Shown piece by piece: positions 36,077-47,276 of a stretch of DNA of 64,000 nucleotides. The number at the start of each line of letters is the position of its first letter. Within the stretch, counting starts at the first letter, position 1. The notes beneath the pieces are model-generated. The model did not search any database. It was not told the DNA's origin and saw nothing but the letters and a program-made list of their open reading frames with translations. Position numbers and translations under genes: made by a program. This DNA is from Metallyticus violacea (lineage: Eukaryota; Arthropoda; Insecta; Mantodea; Metallyticidae): contig CM060838.1 of assembly GCA_030762175.1 (NCBI GenBank), positions 19,210,501 to 19,274,500 of the forward strand. The letters are read 5' to 3'.

Positions 36077-37339
36077 AAACCCTGCATGAAAAACAATACT
36101 ACCTATTATTATCTAAATGGACAAAGATTATAATGTTCATGTTATAAAATAATAAAATAAATTTTAACTTCATACACATACACATAAAATAGCATTCCAC
36201 TCTCTACGTTCTTTCCATGACATTTTACAGAGTTTGAATCTTAATCAGAACATGATGATAATAGTGGTGACTGCTGTGACTTTTTTGAAGTTTCATCAAG
36301 GTTTCAATAAGTAAAAATTTCATTTTGTCTTGCTTCACTTCCAATGTAGCACTAAGTACTATTGCCACATTTCTTACAATCAGTCCTTATGTGTTAAAAG
36401 CTATTCCAACTATGAGATATAAGAGCAGGTGCAATGTAACTCTCAGATACTTGCACTTAATAGCAAAATAAAAAAGAGTAACAGATAAAGTATAAATATG
36501 AAGTCATTAACTAATAAAGAAATAATTAACAAATTATTTAATAAGTATACGGTTTAAATATCAAGAGAAAGGATGATCTCTTGGACACATTCACTCGATC
36601 TGTGACAGTGGGTTAGTGGCACTTTCCTCAAAAATGGAATATGAAGAATTTTTTTTGGCATATTTGGATACAGAATTATGAAATTTTTAAGATGTCAAAC
36701 ATTGTTATTATTTATTAATGCCGTTTTTAGAATAAGGCATATGATTCATGGCATTCTATGTGGAAAGTTAAGTGCACTCCCTTACTCTAAAGCAAAAAGA
36801 ACTGGAGTTAAGACCATTTCCCAGTTTCATTGTTTTACCTTGCTGTTCATAGCAAGGGAGGAGTATTGGAGGCAATGCATCCATTTAATTCCATAGGAGT
36901 TGCAAAAAATCTGCCTCCTGGTACAGCCCATGCACAGTAGAATAGAGAGGAACAGACAATGAATAACTATCCTTATCATCCAATGGTGGTGAGAAATGCA
37001 TACACTGCAACAATGTAAAATGTTTCAAAGAAATGCTTATTAATTAGTTTTCATTGTCTATCTTTAGAGTAAAGTTTCTAAGTCAGTAAACAGTTTTCAG
37101 AAACTGTTGTTCTTTACTGATGTTAGAATGATGTTAAAGTAGAAATCCAAACTTCGGAAGGACTGTTTCTGTTCAAAATATAACACATTCAAGAAAATGC
37201 AATTATAAAATTGTTGTGAAAAAGTTCAAATCTTTCTCACAACAATTACAATCTTTTATACTAAAAGTGTATGCATTTGCTTATGGTGCATCTAATTAAT
37301 AAGTTTCTTTTGCTTGCCTGTTAGTTACTTGGAAATAAT
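36077..37339. other. CpG-poor sequence, nothing recognised
   Basis: A 72-codon frame at 36678-36896 is not recognisable as a protein. Confidence 0.5.
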
Positions 37340-40030
37340 CTGCGGAAGCTGCATGGACTAAAACAGCAGTTGATGATGTGGGACATTTGTCTCAGGAAAT
37401 AAAAAGGTATGAAAATTCTAAAAATCAATTATACTCACAACTGAAATTCTATCTTTTAGGCACTCAAGATATTAAATTGTATCTAAGCATTACATCTGGG
37501 CAATCTATATAACAGTAAAATGATCAGGTCATTATGTGGGTGTGAACTTTAAGGAGTTTTCATCTTTTTTTTTAATTACTTTTATACATTGTTTGAATTG
37601 TAAGTATGGTATGTATGAGTGTGGGTCCATTATATTATTATTTTGTGTGTTTGGTTTAAAAATTTGATAGGTGAACTATAAGTTATCTAAAATAACTATG
37701 TGAAATTTTGTGGTATTTTGAGCTTGCACTTTGAGGACATGACAAAAGCAATGACTTTGTAAACCTGGGTTTTTAGAGGACTGTTACATTGCTGAACTAG
37801 ACATTGTTCTTAAAGACCATCTTGCCAATGCAATTGCATTTAAGGAAATTTCTAAAGAAGTTCAATATGTTTGCTAGGTTGTATGTTAGAGGTATATCAT
37901 CAGGGAGTAAAAAATGAGACATCTAATGCTGAGCTTGTGTCTGTAATTTTGGATAAAACTATGGATATAGCAGCAGTAGAATTAGTAATTAATAATTATA
38001 ATTTTTGGTTATTTATATTTGATGCATTGGTAACCTAATTGAAAGGTTCTGGGCATTTTACAATACTAATCATGATGCCAAATCTGTAGCAGGTCTGTCG
38101 AACAAATTTTATTAGAAATTACTTTCTCAATAAATTCATTTTACAAAGTTATGATGATGCCAGTGTAATGAGCAGATGTCATTCTAGAGACAAAATTCTT
38201 CTTAAAGAGCAATTCCAATATGCTGATAATATGCACTGTTACACAGGATTTTCATTTTATCCTTAACAAGCATCCTGCCAAAATATTGTTTTCAAACGCA
38301 ATTAAACTTCTTGTTTTCTTTTTCAATTCTTCCCAAAGAACAGCCATGATGAATGAAATAGGCAGAAACACTCTTAATCGCCATGGGTGACTGAGGTCGT
38401 TAAGATGCAGACTCGTGAGCGGGAATTCTGGAGTTCGAATCCCACCAGGACCATCCTCCCTGACTGAGGTTTTTTTCCAGATTTTCCTCAGTCCTCATAA
38501 CTGGCAAATGCTGGGGAGGTACCCTAAACTTAGGCCTGGAATGTTTCCTTCCTTAAAAATCCTTTCCTAATATTTCATTTCATCTCATGTATTATCAGTG
38601 TCCACTGCCTGTGGTGCCTCAGTAGTAAAAACGGGCTTTAAAAAAAAAAAAAAAAAAAAAACAAACAAAAAAAAAAAGAAGAAGACAAGACTCTTTCCCC
38701 CTCTATGACTAGGTATAATTTCAAAACCAGAACTGTGCAAGTTGTACATGAAAATCTGTATAACTTAATTGAATGCTTTGAAAAGACAGAGAAATATCCC
38801 CAGTGAGTAGCCTGGTCACTCAAATTAGAATAGGCAATATTTGAATTTTGGGTATCAGTGTTTTATATCATGCCAAAGGTTGATAAATATCTTGTATAAC
38901 CAGCCATAAATGCAATGTAGAGCCATTATGCTTAAACAATATGTTGAATGAAACTGTAATACAGAAGAATGGGAATACAAAAATTGATAAAGTGTGTGAA
39001 GAATTTGGAGAGAAATCCTTCAGGAACCCAAATGATATCAAATTTATTCACATTCCTCAAAAATTGCTGCTGTGATATCGTCCAAGTGAAAGAGCACTTC
39101 CAATTAAAAGGTCACCTTCAAGCAGCAAATTGACCTATTGCCCTAGAAACCAACTCCTAGGGGCCTGGGTTCTCCCTGAAATTCTTGTTAGAGATGCTGA
39201 TCTCTTTCAATATTTTCAAATGGTGATGATAAATCAATACATATTTAATTTTTTTTTTAATGTGTTAAATTTAATAGATGTACATCTATTTGAGGAATTG
39301 TCCTAAAAGATATTCTTCAAGCAGTTATAAAGCAATGATTCGATTAACATAAGACCACTCTGTTAAACTAGATGAGCGTTTCACTTATCATCATTGTCAT
39401 TTCATTTTAATTATAGGCAATTTATTAATTTTCTTGAATTGTTAGAAGCATTGTTATTGTTATCAGATGTCGGTTCCAAAGTATTTTGTCTTTAAATTTT
39501 AATTTATATTTTTACTGGCATGTGTATTGTGAAATATATTTTGTCAAATTGATGCAGTTAACACTGTGCTACAGAAGAGAACAGGAAGTTTTCCAGAAGC
39601 GTATATGGTTCAGCATCTGGCCTCTCACACATTAGTTACACTTACGACACATTTTGGGAAGGAATCAAAAAAGAGTTCAACCTTTTCACTAACAAACATC
39701 ACAGCTATCTCACCAAAGTACACTACAAAAAGATTAGATTGAGTAAGTTCTTGTCAGAACTCTGCCACCCCTAAAGTTATGTACTGCTACCATTCAATGC
39801 TTTTTTAAATATGTTCAATGTGTTCTATATTTGAAAGTGATGCTTTACATCTGTTAGTTAAAATTGAATAATTCATCACAAATAGAAGTGATGGTATTAC
39901 AAACATTGTCAATTATTTTAAAGATGATATTGATCCTGACAGATTGATATTGCATCGCAACATGAAATTGTCATTTTGGAATCAAAGGTTCTAGATAAGT
40001 TTTTTCTCATGAAAACTGTGCACCCAAAAT
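37340..40030 (+). pseudogene. hAT transposase pseudogene (DUF4371 / ZMYM1-like), interrupted by a SINE-B
   Basis: Successive plus-strand frames follow the order of a DUF4371-type hAT transposase. First a TTF-type segment (DDVGHLSQEIKRYENSK, 37370-37430), then AELDIVLKDHLANA (37790), then the start of the catalytic region SVILDKTMDIAAVEL (37950-37990). Next come ERFWAFYNTNHDAKS (38044) and YDDASVMSRCHSRDK (38150-38200), equivalent to the family's YDGASVMSG. After a SINE-B insertion (38379-38677) come VQVVHENLYNLIECFE and the helical region FEFWVSVFYIMPKVDKYL (38738-38895), and a C-terminal trace DDIDPDRLILHRNM near 39925. Stops and frameshifts occur throughout, so it cannot be functional. CpG loss is strong, as in the rest of this domain. 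Exact ends are not visible; terminal repeats were not found. Confidence 0.7.
38379..38677 (+). mobile_element. SINE-B copy with poly(A)-rich end, inside the hAT pseudogene
   Basis: Full-length tRNA(Ser)-like SINE: head with GTCGTTAAG and GGAGTTCGAATCCC boxes, the CCTAAACTTAGGCCTGG body and the GTGGTGCCTCAGTAGTAAAAACGGGC tail region (given here as separate landmarks of the family), followed by an A-rich run 38640-38677. By hand count it keeps 6 CpGs where the copy at 5569-5843 keeps 15, with TG/CA at the missing sites. Confidence 0.85.
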
Positions 40031-40429
40031 ACTTCTGGAGTAAAGTAAATCAAATCAAATTTGTACAATTGCACAATTTGAACAATTTGTTCCAATGTCA
40101 ACTTAAACAGCTGAAAGATCACGTCTGTATAAGGCTGTAAAACCACTTAAGATCGTCAGAAGGACTGAGGCATCTTAATGCAATAGCCATTTTAAAGTGC
40201 TACTGAAACATAAGCAGCTCTTTGTATCTTGATGATAAAGCTGACTAGTTCATTGTGAGGTATCATTTGAGAATGGCAAAAGTTTGCCCAAGTTTTCGTT
40301 AAAATATTCAATTTTTAAGGTTTTTTGTTTCTTAAAATATTTTTATTGATATGCATGTTTTCAGTTCATACATTTTTTAACAAAATTTAATAGTAGGATT
40401 ATTGAACAAATAAACAAACTTGTTGTTTT

Positions 40430-40800
40430 ATTTTACTTAGGCAAAACAAAGAGAAATTTAAAAATTTGGAAGAAAGAACACTTAAGGAATATTTGATTTA
40501 AGCAGGTGGACAAATCAACAGTAGCAGCTCACTTTTGGACCAAAAACTACGAAATAAAACTGGGAATTAAAATGCTGAAACATCTTCACAACCCAATGGA
40601 GTTATCCACTTGGGAAAAATTTTTCATATTAAAAAATAAAGAAAACCTAATGAACTTCCAAGTTTCCTCCTATGGATGAACTCAGTCATTTCCTACTTCA
40701 GCCAATAGATGCCAACACAGGAATATCCAGGTGTCTAGCCATCATTTTGAGTAATGGCAGTTCAGTGAGCAACTGAAGATGGGAGAGATTCTCCCAAAAT
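40430..40800 (+). pseudogene. Penelope-like element 3' coding fragment with GIY-YIG trace
   Basis: The frame at 40437-40500 reads LGKTKRNLKIWKKEH, the expected form of the second half of a GIY-YIG nuclease, the endonuclease domain of Penelope-like elements. After one stop it continues as STVAAHFWTKNYEIKLG and MELSTWEKFFILKNKENL, the region after GIY-YIG seen in the other PLE copies of this window (48060-48190, 52380-52570). A CTGAAGA box with a perfect 7-bp hairpin follows at 40773-40796. Upstream reverse-transcriptase sequence is not recognisable. Truncated and broken by stops. Confidence 0.65.
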
Positions 40801-41959
40801 GCATCTTATTTTATGTAAGTAAATGGAGTTTAGTGTAAAAAGTTTAGGATATATTACCATACCATTGTCAACAGCTTCACAAGTACAGTATTTATTTTAC
40901 TTTGTTTTCATCTTCAGCTGCTGACTGACTGCTTGGCACCTTGACTTGAATACCTATATAATTATATATCAAGAAAATAATCTTAAATTATTCTTCAAAC
41001 AGCGATATACAAAAAATAAATTAAGTAAGATTCAACATGGACTATCGATTTTGTAACAAATTCTTCAAGTATTGGACTATTGTGTGGTCATGGCTGGATC
41101 TGGAGTTGCTTCGCTGTCATTATTTGTTGGCTGGAATTTTTTGAATTCATCCAGATGTGGAATCTAAAAATTAATTAATTTATCTCGATTTTTTTAAAAT
41201 ATAAATTTGTTCCCATGTGAATAGTTCTATTGGAGCATGTATTTCTTTTAACAAAATGGCTTCTTCTTTATTTCATGGTTGTATTCCCAAAATTAAGTTG
41301 CTACAATGATTTTTCCAATTGTTTAGCCAGATATTTCTAAAAGTTTGGTTTACAAATTTCTTAGTTTTCCTATATGTTTTAAATTAGTCTGAGCAATCTA
41401 TTGCAGCATATGTGCCTGATATTTTTTCTCTGTTCCTATGCTGTCTTTTAATGAAGAACCTAATAAGCTTTTTTATTGTATTTATTTTGTGGTGCTAATT
41501 TTATGCTATGTTTGAAGATCCCAAACTTGTGATGATATTCCAGATATGTGAATCTGCAGTATTTGTAATTCTCTTGATATTTTTAAGCACATAAATGTCT
41601 TTAAAGTATATTTTACTTTTGAATATGTCAATCTGTCAGTGAGTGTATATTAAGAAATCTTTGCGCTAATCTAATATCACTGAGTATATAAATTAAGAAA
41701 TCTTAGTGCTTATAAATGTAGCATTGAGAATTTGTTTGGACTTCTACATAAACTGCAGAAATAGAATTAAAATATTTAACCAGTAATTATGTATTTAATT
41801 AGGAAGACTTGGCAAATTTTTAGTTCAAACCCGGGATCTTTTCAACTATTTTGTTAGTACTGGATCTATTGATTATTCCTGTATTGAATATATATATATA
41901 TATATTGTATTTCTTTTCTGAATTCCGTTTTTGTGAGTGGAACATTAACTAGTCTGTTT

Positions 41960-42110
41960 GACCCCTTGGTAGCTGCTTCGAAATTTCTAAGCAAGGTCTA
42001 CATGGGGTTCAACCAGTCTCATGATGACAACTAGGGAGCTACCTGATGGAGAGGTAACATCCTTGGATAACAAAAGCTTCCTGATAGAGGCCTGGAGATC
42101 ACATGTACCC
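41960..42110 (+). mobile_element. Diverged SINE-D body fragment
   Basis: Contains CATGGGGTTCAACCAGTCTC and GAGCTACCTGATGGAGAGG, matching the body seen after the SINE-D head at 27272. CpG-poor. Confidence 0.4.
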
Positions 42111-42779
42111 CTAAAATATTGTGCTCTGTCAAAGATATTGCAAGATGCTTATAGAGGACATAACATTCATGCAGTAAGCCCATACTCTCCATAGCTGTTG
42201 TGCTCATGGATTATCATTATTAAATCAGTAAACAAGGAGGTTAAGCAGAGCATGACTGTTCATGCATTACCTCTTAGACATTAAATTTGTTTATGGAAAA
42301 TGTTAAGTTTGGATATAAAAGTGTGTGTACCAAACTATTGAAAATGATATATTTATGTGGGATTGGATTATAGCTATTGTTTTTTTATGTAGTTATCAGT
42401 ATGTGTGCCTTTGCTGTAAATACCAAAGTTGAGTTTGTCTGAGATTCCTATAATTTTTAAGTCTAAAATGGGGATTTCTATTTTCTTCAGTTTCTATGGT
42501 GAATTTTGTGGTTTTCTCTTATAAATTGAGAAGTTTTAGCTGATGAACTTTTCTTTGGTAGTATTGCAAATAAATCATCTGCATGTCTGTACCACATTTT
42601 AAAAATTAATGGAAAAGTGTTTATGATGTATGTTTCAAGAAAATTCATGAATAAATCTGCCAGAAATATTTCTCTTTTTTATTTGCAATTTTAAATGTGA
42701 CTTTCACTTTTTTCCCTTCCAAAATCTTGATTGTATGAAATGTTACTTTCCCTTACTATGAGAAACTAACAGAAATTTG

Positions 42780-43216
42780 GAAAACAGGAAGAAGGAACAA
42801 TTTAGAAATAACTGGCTAAAGCAATGGGAAACATTATTGGTAGGAACTCTTTTTGGGAACAGGACCATATAATTAAGCAAGAAGTATTTTGTTGAAAGAA
42901 ATACATAGTCCAATAGAACTATTCACATTTGATTCATTTTAGAAAATTGAGATAAGTTATTTAAAATTTACATTCCCCCTAATGGAATTCAGTAAATTGC
43001 TATTCCAGCCGAAATATGTCAACAGAGAAGCGACTTGGGTAACAGAATCATATAATTAAGCGAGAAGTATTTTGTTAAAAGAAATACATAGTCGAATAGA
43101 ACTATTCACATGGGATTCATTTTAGAAAATTGAAATAAGTTACTCAAAATTTACATTCCCCCTAATCGAATTCAGTAAATTGCTATTCCAACCAAAATAA
43201 GTCAACAGAGAAGCAA
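42780..43216 (+). repeat. Tandem 183-bp duplication of a PLE-derived segment
   Basis: Two units with a 183-base period (CATATAATTAAG at 42866 and again at 43049) share most of their sequence to about 43216. Both units encode decayed versions of the PLE C-terminal segment (SPIELFTWDSF, then NREAT), equivalent to the coding fragment at 40585-40740. This is a local tandem duplication after the PLE had already decayed or been truncated. Confidence 0.6.
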
Positions 43217-43985
43217 CTCGGATTTATCCATGATCACACCAAAAATCCCATAACTTACCAAGCAGTCACTCAACAGATGAGGAGGGTAACAAGGTTCCCA
43301 ATTTAAAAACCTTGTAAGTGAAGTTATGTTAACATTCAATTTTGAAGCTGTTTAAAAGCCTGGCTAAGTTTCTGTTAAGAGCCTTAATAGCAAAGGAAGG
43401 TTTCTGAACAGAAAATTAGTGCTCTACAAAGCAGAATAATTAATAAATAATTTAACAATACTATAACACAGTACATTTCCATTTACTTGACAGTAGTGTA
43501 ATGGGGCAAAAAAAATATGTTAATAATACAGTAGGCAATCCAATCTTGTAATAGGACTGGTGAGTCTCCCTTCTCAGAAGTGTTTTAGCTCTCAGCAAGC
43601 TTGCCTACATTTAGGCAGGAAATGGTCCACCATGTTCTTTGATCACAATAATATCTTCTCTATCCCAGCCAAATATTACTAAAGTGCAAATTCAATCTTG
43701 AAAGTTGCAATCTCCCAGATGCTTTATTTTATGGTAACTCAAATGCCCTTATTTTCTCAGTGAATATTTAATTTCAATACTTAAGCTTTTAAACCATACA
43801 AAAAATAATACACAAAACAGGATTACAATAAATTTACATGCTTTTTTTTTTCTTGTGCTGTGTCACTTTTATGTTTTTCCTTGCTGTTATCAAAGTCCTT
43901 ATTATCAAATCCATACAATAAATATTAAGGCAATTAAAGCAGGAACCAAAATAGGATGGTAATACAAAAAGAGTAGATATTTCTT

Positions 43986-44045
43986 TTTATTGTTTTGTGC
44001 TAATAGCTTTTATTTCACTATAATAAGGAAGGTCTTCAATTTATT
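43986..44045 (-). terminator. Candidate MAT1 polyadenylation signals
   Basis: Read on the minus strand, AATAAA occurs at 44045-44040, 44014-44009 and 43991-43986, all within 75 bases after the MAT1 stop codon. The second or third would give a very short 3'UTR. Which one is used cannot be told from sequence, and the CpG-poor domain continues well beyond, so a longer 3'UTR is possible. Confidence 0.5.
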
Positions 44046-44057
44046 TTTGAATATCCA

Positions 44058-44890
44058 TCAGCTAGCAAGTTCGGTTCTATCTGAGACATGATATAATCCT
44101 GCCATAGCTTCCTGAAGAGCTCGAAGGCAAGATATTTGTACCTTATAACCGCCTGCTTGATGTTCTGTTCTTTCAGGTTCAATACATCGTAGATATCCTT
44201 CAGTTTCTAGTTCTGACCATGTTGGTGGTTTTGGTCCATCAACTGGCAGTTTAAGGGGTTCATAAGAGAACAGAGGACCTTCTTCTACTTTGGGAACTGG
44301 CATAAATCCCTGATGTCCTTGACGACCAAACTTAATTCCCGTAGAAAACTGAGTTGCTCGAACCACAGGTGCTTGCTTGGCCTCTTCTTTTGCTTGTTGT
44401 ATGTTTTGAGCAAATGTTTCTACTATGTTTTTGGCATCTGCATTGGAAAACATTAACTCATCAATAAGAGCTTCCTTTTCACGCATTTTCTTCCTCTTCT
44501 CTTCCTGTTCAACTTTAAGCAATTCCTTCCTCTTCAGTTCTTCCTGATGTTTTTCTTCCTCAAGGAGTTCTTCTAGCTCTAACTCCTCCCTTCCAATCTT
44601 GCTTTTATTTTTCAGAATTTGTTCTCGATTGTCTTTTTTATATTGTTCAATCTTTTTATTTGTAGCTATTATGTCCTTATTACTTGTTAGATTGTATATT
44701 ATTGTTTCCACTTCCTCTAAATAATCATTGTAATCTCTCAATGTACCAAAGTCTTCCTCTTTTTTGTTAAAATCTCTCAATACACGCTTTCGTATATCCA
44801 CCTCTTTCTCAACCATTGAATCTTCGAACAGTTGCACTCTAAAATTGCTTCTTCTAAGAGGTACATTACATTCTGGGCATGATCCAGACC
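44058..44890 (-). CDS. MNAT1: MAT1 (MNAT1) coding exon 2: rest of RING, coiled coil and C-terminal CDK7/cyclin H region
   Basis: Terminal coding exon, entered through a TTTTTTTACAG acceptor (44891-44901 minus) in phase with exon 1, giving codon 42 as GGG. It supplies the last RING ligands C46 and C49 (GSGSCPECNVPLRRSNF), then the MAT1 signature RVQLFEDSMVEKEVDIRKRV. A long Glu/Lys-rich coiled coil follows (about residues 120-200), then the FSTGIKFG motif and the C-terminal region that activates CDK7-cyclin H, ending ALQEAMAGLYHV plus a short tail. The stop is at 44058-44060. Joined to exon 1 this gives 318 residues; human MAT1 has 309, so it looks full length. No frameshift or internal stop is present. 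An in-frame ATG at 44912 lies inside the intron and would lose six of eight RING ligands, so it is not the start. Codons are AT-rich and CpG-poor like the surrounding intron. Confidence 0.97.
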
Positions 44891-45130
44891 CTGTAAAAAA
44901 ATTATATAGCATTTAATTAGACTCATTTAGGTATTAATTTCAATGTTAGACTAGTTTTAATCAAAAACTAATCTGGAAGAATTAACTTAAAAAAATTATT
45001 ATCAAATTAATTCAAACTATAAACTAGGTGAGATTAATGTTTTCACATGAATAAAGAAATACAAAAGGACTAAGCAGTTAATGCATAGATTTAAATAGCA
45101 GGGATTTTCACAGTGAAATATAGTATAATA

Positions 45131-45502
45131 TAACAAATTATTTATGAGGAAATTACTCAAATTTCATTAGTTTTGCTCCACTTACTTGGACATGTTTTGA
45201 AAGTTGTTGTCTTCATCATCAGCACGGTTCCACTGTCAGCTTCCCTGCATGGTATTAAGATGTTGCTTTGTGGATTTTATGAGGTTACTGTTGTTTGGAA
45301 GATCAAACAACAACAACAACAAACAACAGTATAAAGTATAAACAATATAAAGTTCATAAAATCCATAGAGTGACATCTTAATACCATGCTTAAATCTGAC
45401 AGTGGAACTGTGCTGACGATGAAGGAAACAGCCTTTGAAACATGTCCAAGTAAATGGAATAAAACCATGAAATTTGAGTGATTTCCTGATAAATAATTTG
45501 TT
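45131..45502. repeat. Near-palindromic PLE-type terminal repeat with hammerhead-like core
   Basis: Two arms of about 165-170 bases in inverted orientation (45131-45300 and about 45335-45502) separated by a CAA-rich loop. The outer ends match over AACAAATTATTTAT; inner blocks include ATTTACTTGGACATG and TGGTATTAAGATGT. Each arm carries CTGAYGA, a hairpin, then (G)AAAC, two bases and GTCC (plus strand 45413-45447; minus strand 45215-45187). This is the organisation of inverted pseudo-LTRs in Penelope-like elements with most of the interior lost. Lies inside the MAT1 intron. Confidence 0.6.
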
Positions 45503-46557
45503 GTTAGTTTCTAACACTTATAAGGGAATCTTTTAAACCCCTCATATTGAAATCTCCTTTCAAATTTTGTGCATTGACAGACAAAGCAATTCATTATATG
45601 CAAAAAATGAGTAACTGATAACAGCACATAAACTTGCAAATTTACATTAAAATGATATAAGAGTAGTTGAGAAACCTGGTATACACACAGGTAGATATAT
45701 GACAGTCTGCCTTGTACACCATTGCCAGACACAAATGCATGTTCTGTTGTGCATGTCATCTTCTGTTCAGCTTTTCAACTTATTTCATATAATTTTAATT
45801 TAAATTTTGTGGGCCCTATGTGATGTATTGGTTACACATTTTTTGCACATAATCTTTTCTTGCATTGTCTAACGATGTACAACATTTAAAAGGGGACATC
45901 GATATAATTTTAAAAATAACTCAGCTTTTATTACATGCTTAATCTCATGGGCTATTCATCAATAGAGCATGCACCATTTCTTGTGAAAACTATGATTCTA
46001 TGAGATAAAATCTGGAGTCACTCAGCTACACTGCAGTTCATTACCTGCAGATTGTTAACCAAGTTATTGAGAGCAAAGGATTTCAACTATAAATTATACA
46101 TAACAGTTATGTACTGTAAGAAAGCTTTTGATTCAGTGCAGTATGTAAATGTACTTTAAGTGGTAGCACATCAATAGAGCAAAAATACTTCAGAATAGTG
46201 GATAAGCTCTAGAATCGAAGGCTATGCTAAAGTAAAAACAAGATATTACACTTGTTAGAGGAGTGAAACAAACTGACCCTATTCCTTCAAAACTATTTAC
46301 AAATGCATTAGAATGCATTTTTAAAACCCTGAACGAAAAACAGAGATATGGAATAAATATTAATAAAAACAATTTACTGTTGACACTTTTGTCAGATCAT
46401 CAAAGAAGCCTCAGAGCAGGCTTTAAGAATGATGGATGCTTAGGAAAGTAATGCAACTAACAGTGGGCAACAGCAAGATAAATAATAATGGTGCTGGTGC
46501 TCAGTGGTGCTGAGAGATATATTTTGGGAATGAACAAAAATATAGTAGGGACTGTAA

Positions 46558-46700
46558 ATTATATCTAATCTGTCCTCTAACACACTCTTATGCTTCACTT
46601 ACTTTTAAATATGGTGGTATTTAAGAGTGTGTTAGACGACAGATTAGATATATGTAAATTATAATTAATCTGTTGTCTAACATACTCTTACTTACTGTGT
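46558..46700. repeat. Three PLE-end fragments forming a hairpin
   Basis: The motif TCTAATCTGTC-TCTAACA occurs at 46565 (plus), as its reverse complement at 46620-46652, and again in plus orientation at 46663-46690. The first two make a stem of about 30 bases around a 30-base loop. The same end sequence (AATCTGTCGTCTTAACAC) forms the outer ends of the PLE at 47702-48408, so these are stray ends of that family. Confidence 0.5.
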
Positions 46701-47276
46701 GAGTTCCAACAGAATTTTTTAAAAATATCCAATTTTTTGAAAGTTCTTAAATAATAGTAGGGACTACTTAAAACATATATATATTAATTACATTATATCA
46801 ATTACTGGTATTAGTGATGATGAAGAAGAAGAGGAAGACAAATGATTAGTTGGATTAAATTTCATCTCAGGTGTCCAATCCATGGATTAATACGAAAAGA
46901 TGGCCTCATAAATTTAGCAGTGTCAGGAATTTTTCTTTGTTGCAAAATTTTAATATCCTACACAAGAATCAAGACCAGAGTTATTACAGCATGCAAAAAC
47001 AGAACATGCTGGCATATTAATTACATTTAAAGTACACTGTCTAATAATACAAAGAATAACTAAGCTTCAATACATTGAAAGCATGGCAACAATGAAATGA
47101 CTCATACCATCAGACTCAACAACAAGGCTATATGCAATATCTATTATTGTACACAGTATTCATTGGCCAATAGCACCGGTGACAGGTGTAAATATAAGTG
47201 CTGTGCAAGCAAGCAAGCAAGCACTTCAATTACTTCCAGTTTTATATTTTCAGAGTTGTTTCACTGTGTTTCCAAT

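Larger units (their letters stand above)
40800..43985. other. CpG-poor 3' flank of MAT1
   Basis: Apart from the SINE-D body and the duplicated PLE segment I find no coding sequence. Only 7 CpGs occur in 41041-42000 by hand count. Confidence 0.5.

Noticed and set aside
42780..43260. Further hammerhead core after 43216 (CAGATGAGGAGGG)
   Set aside because: Core box and GAAAC are both altered and stem II needs a bulge; too weak to call.
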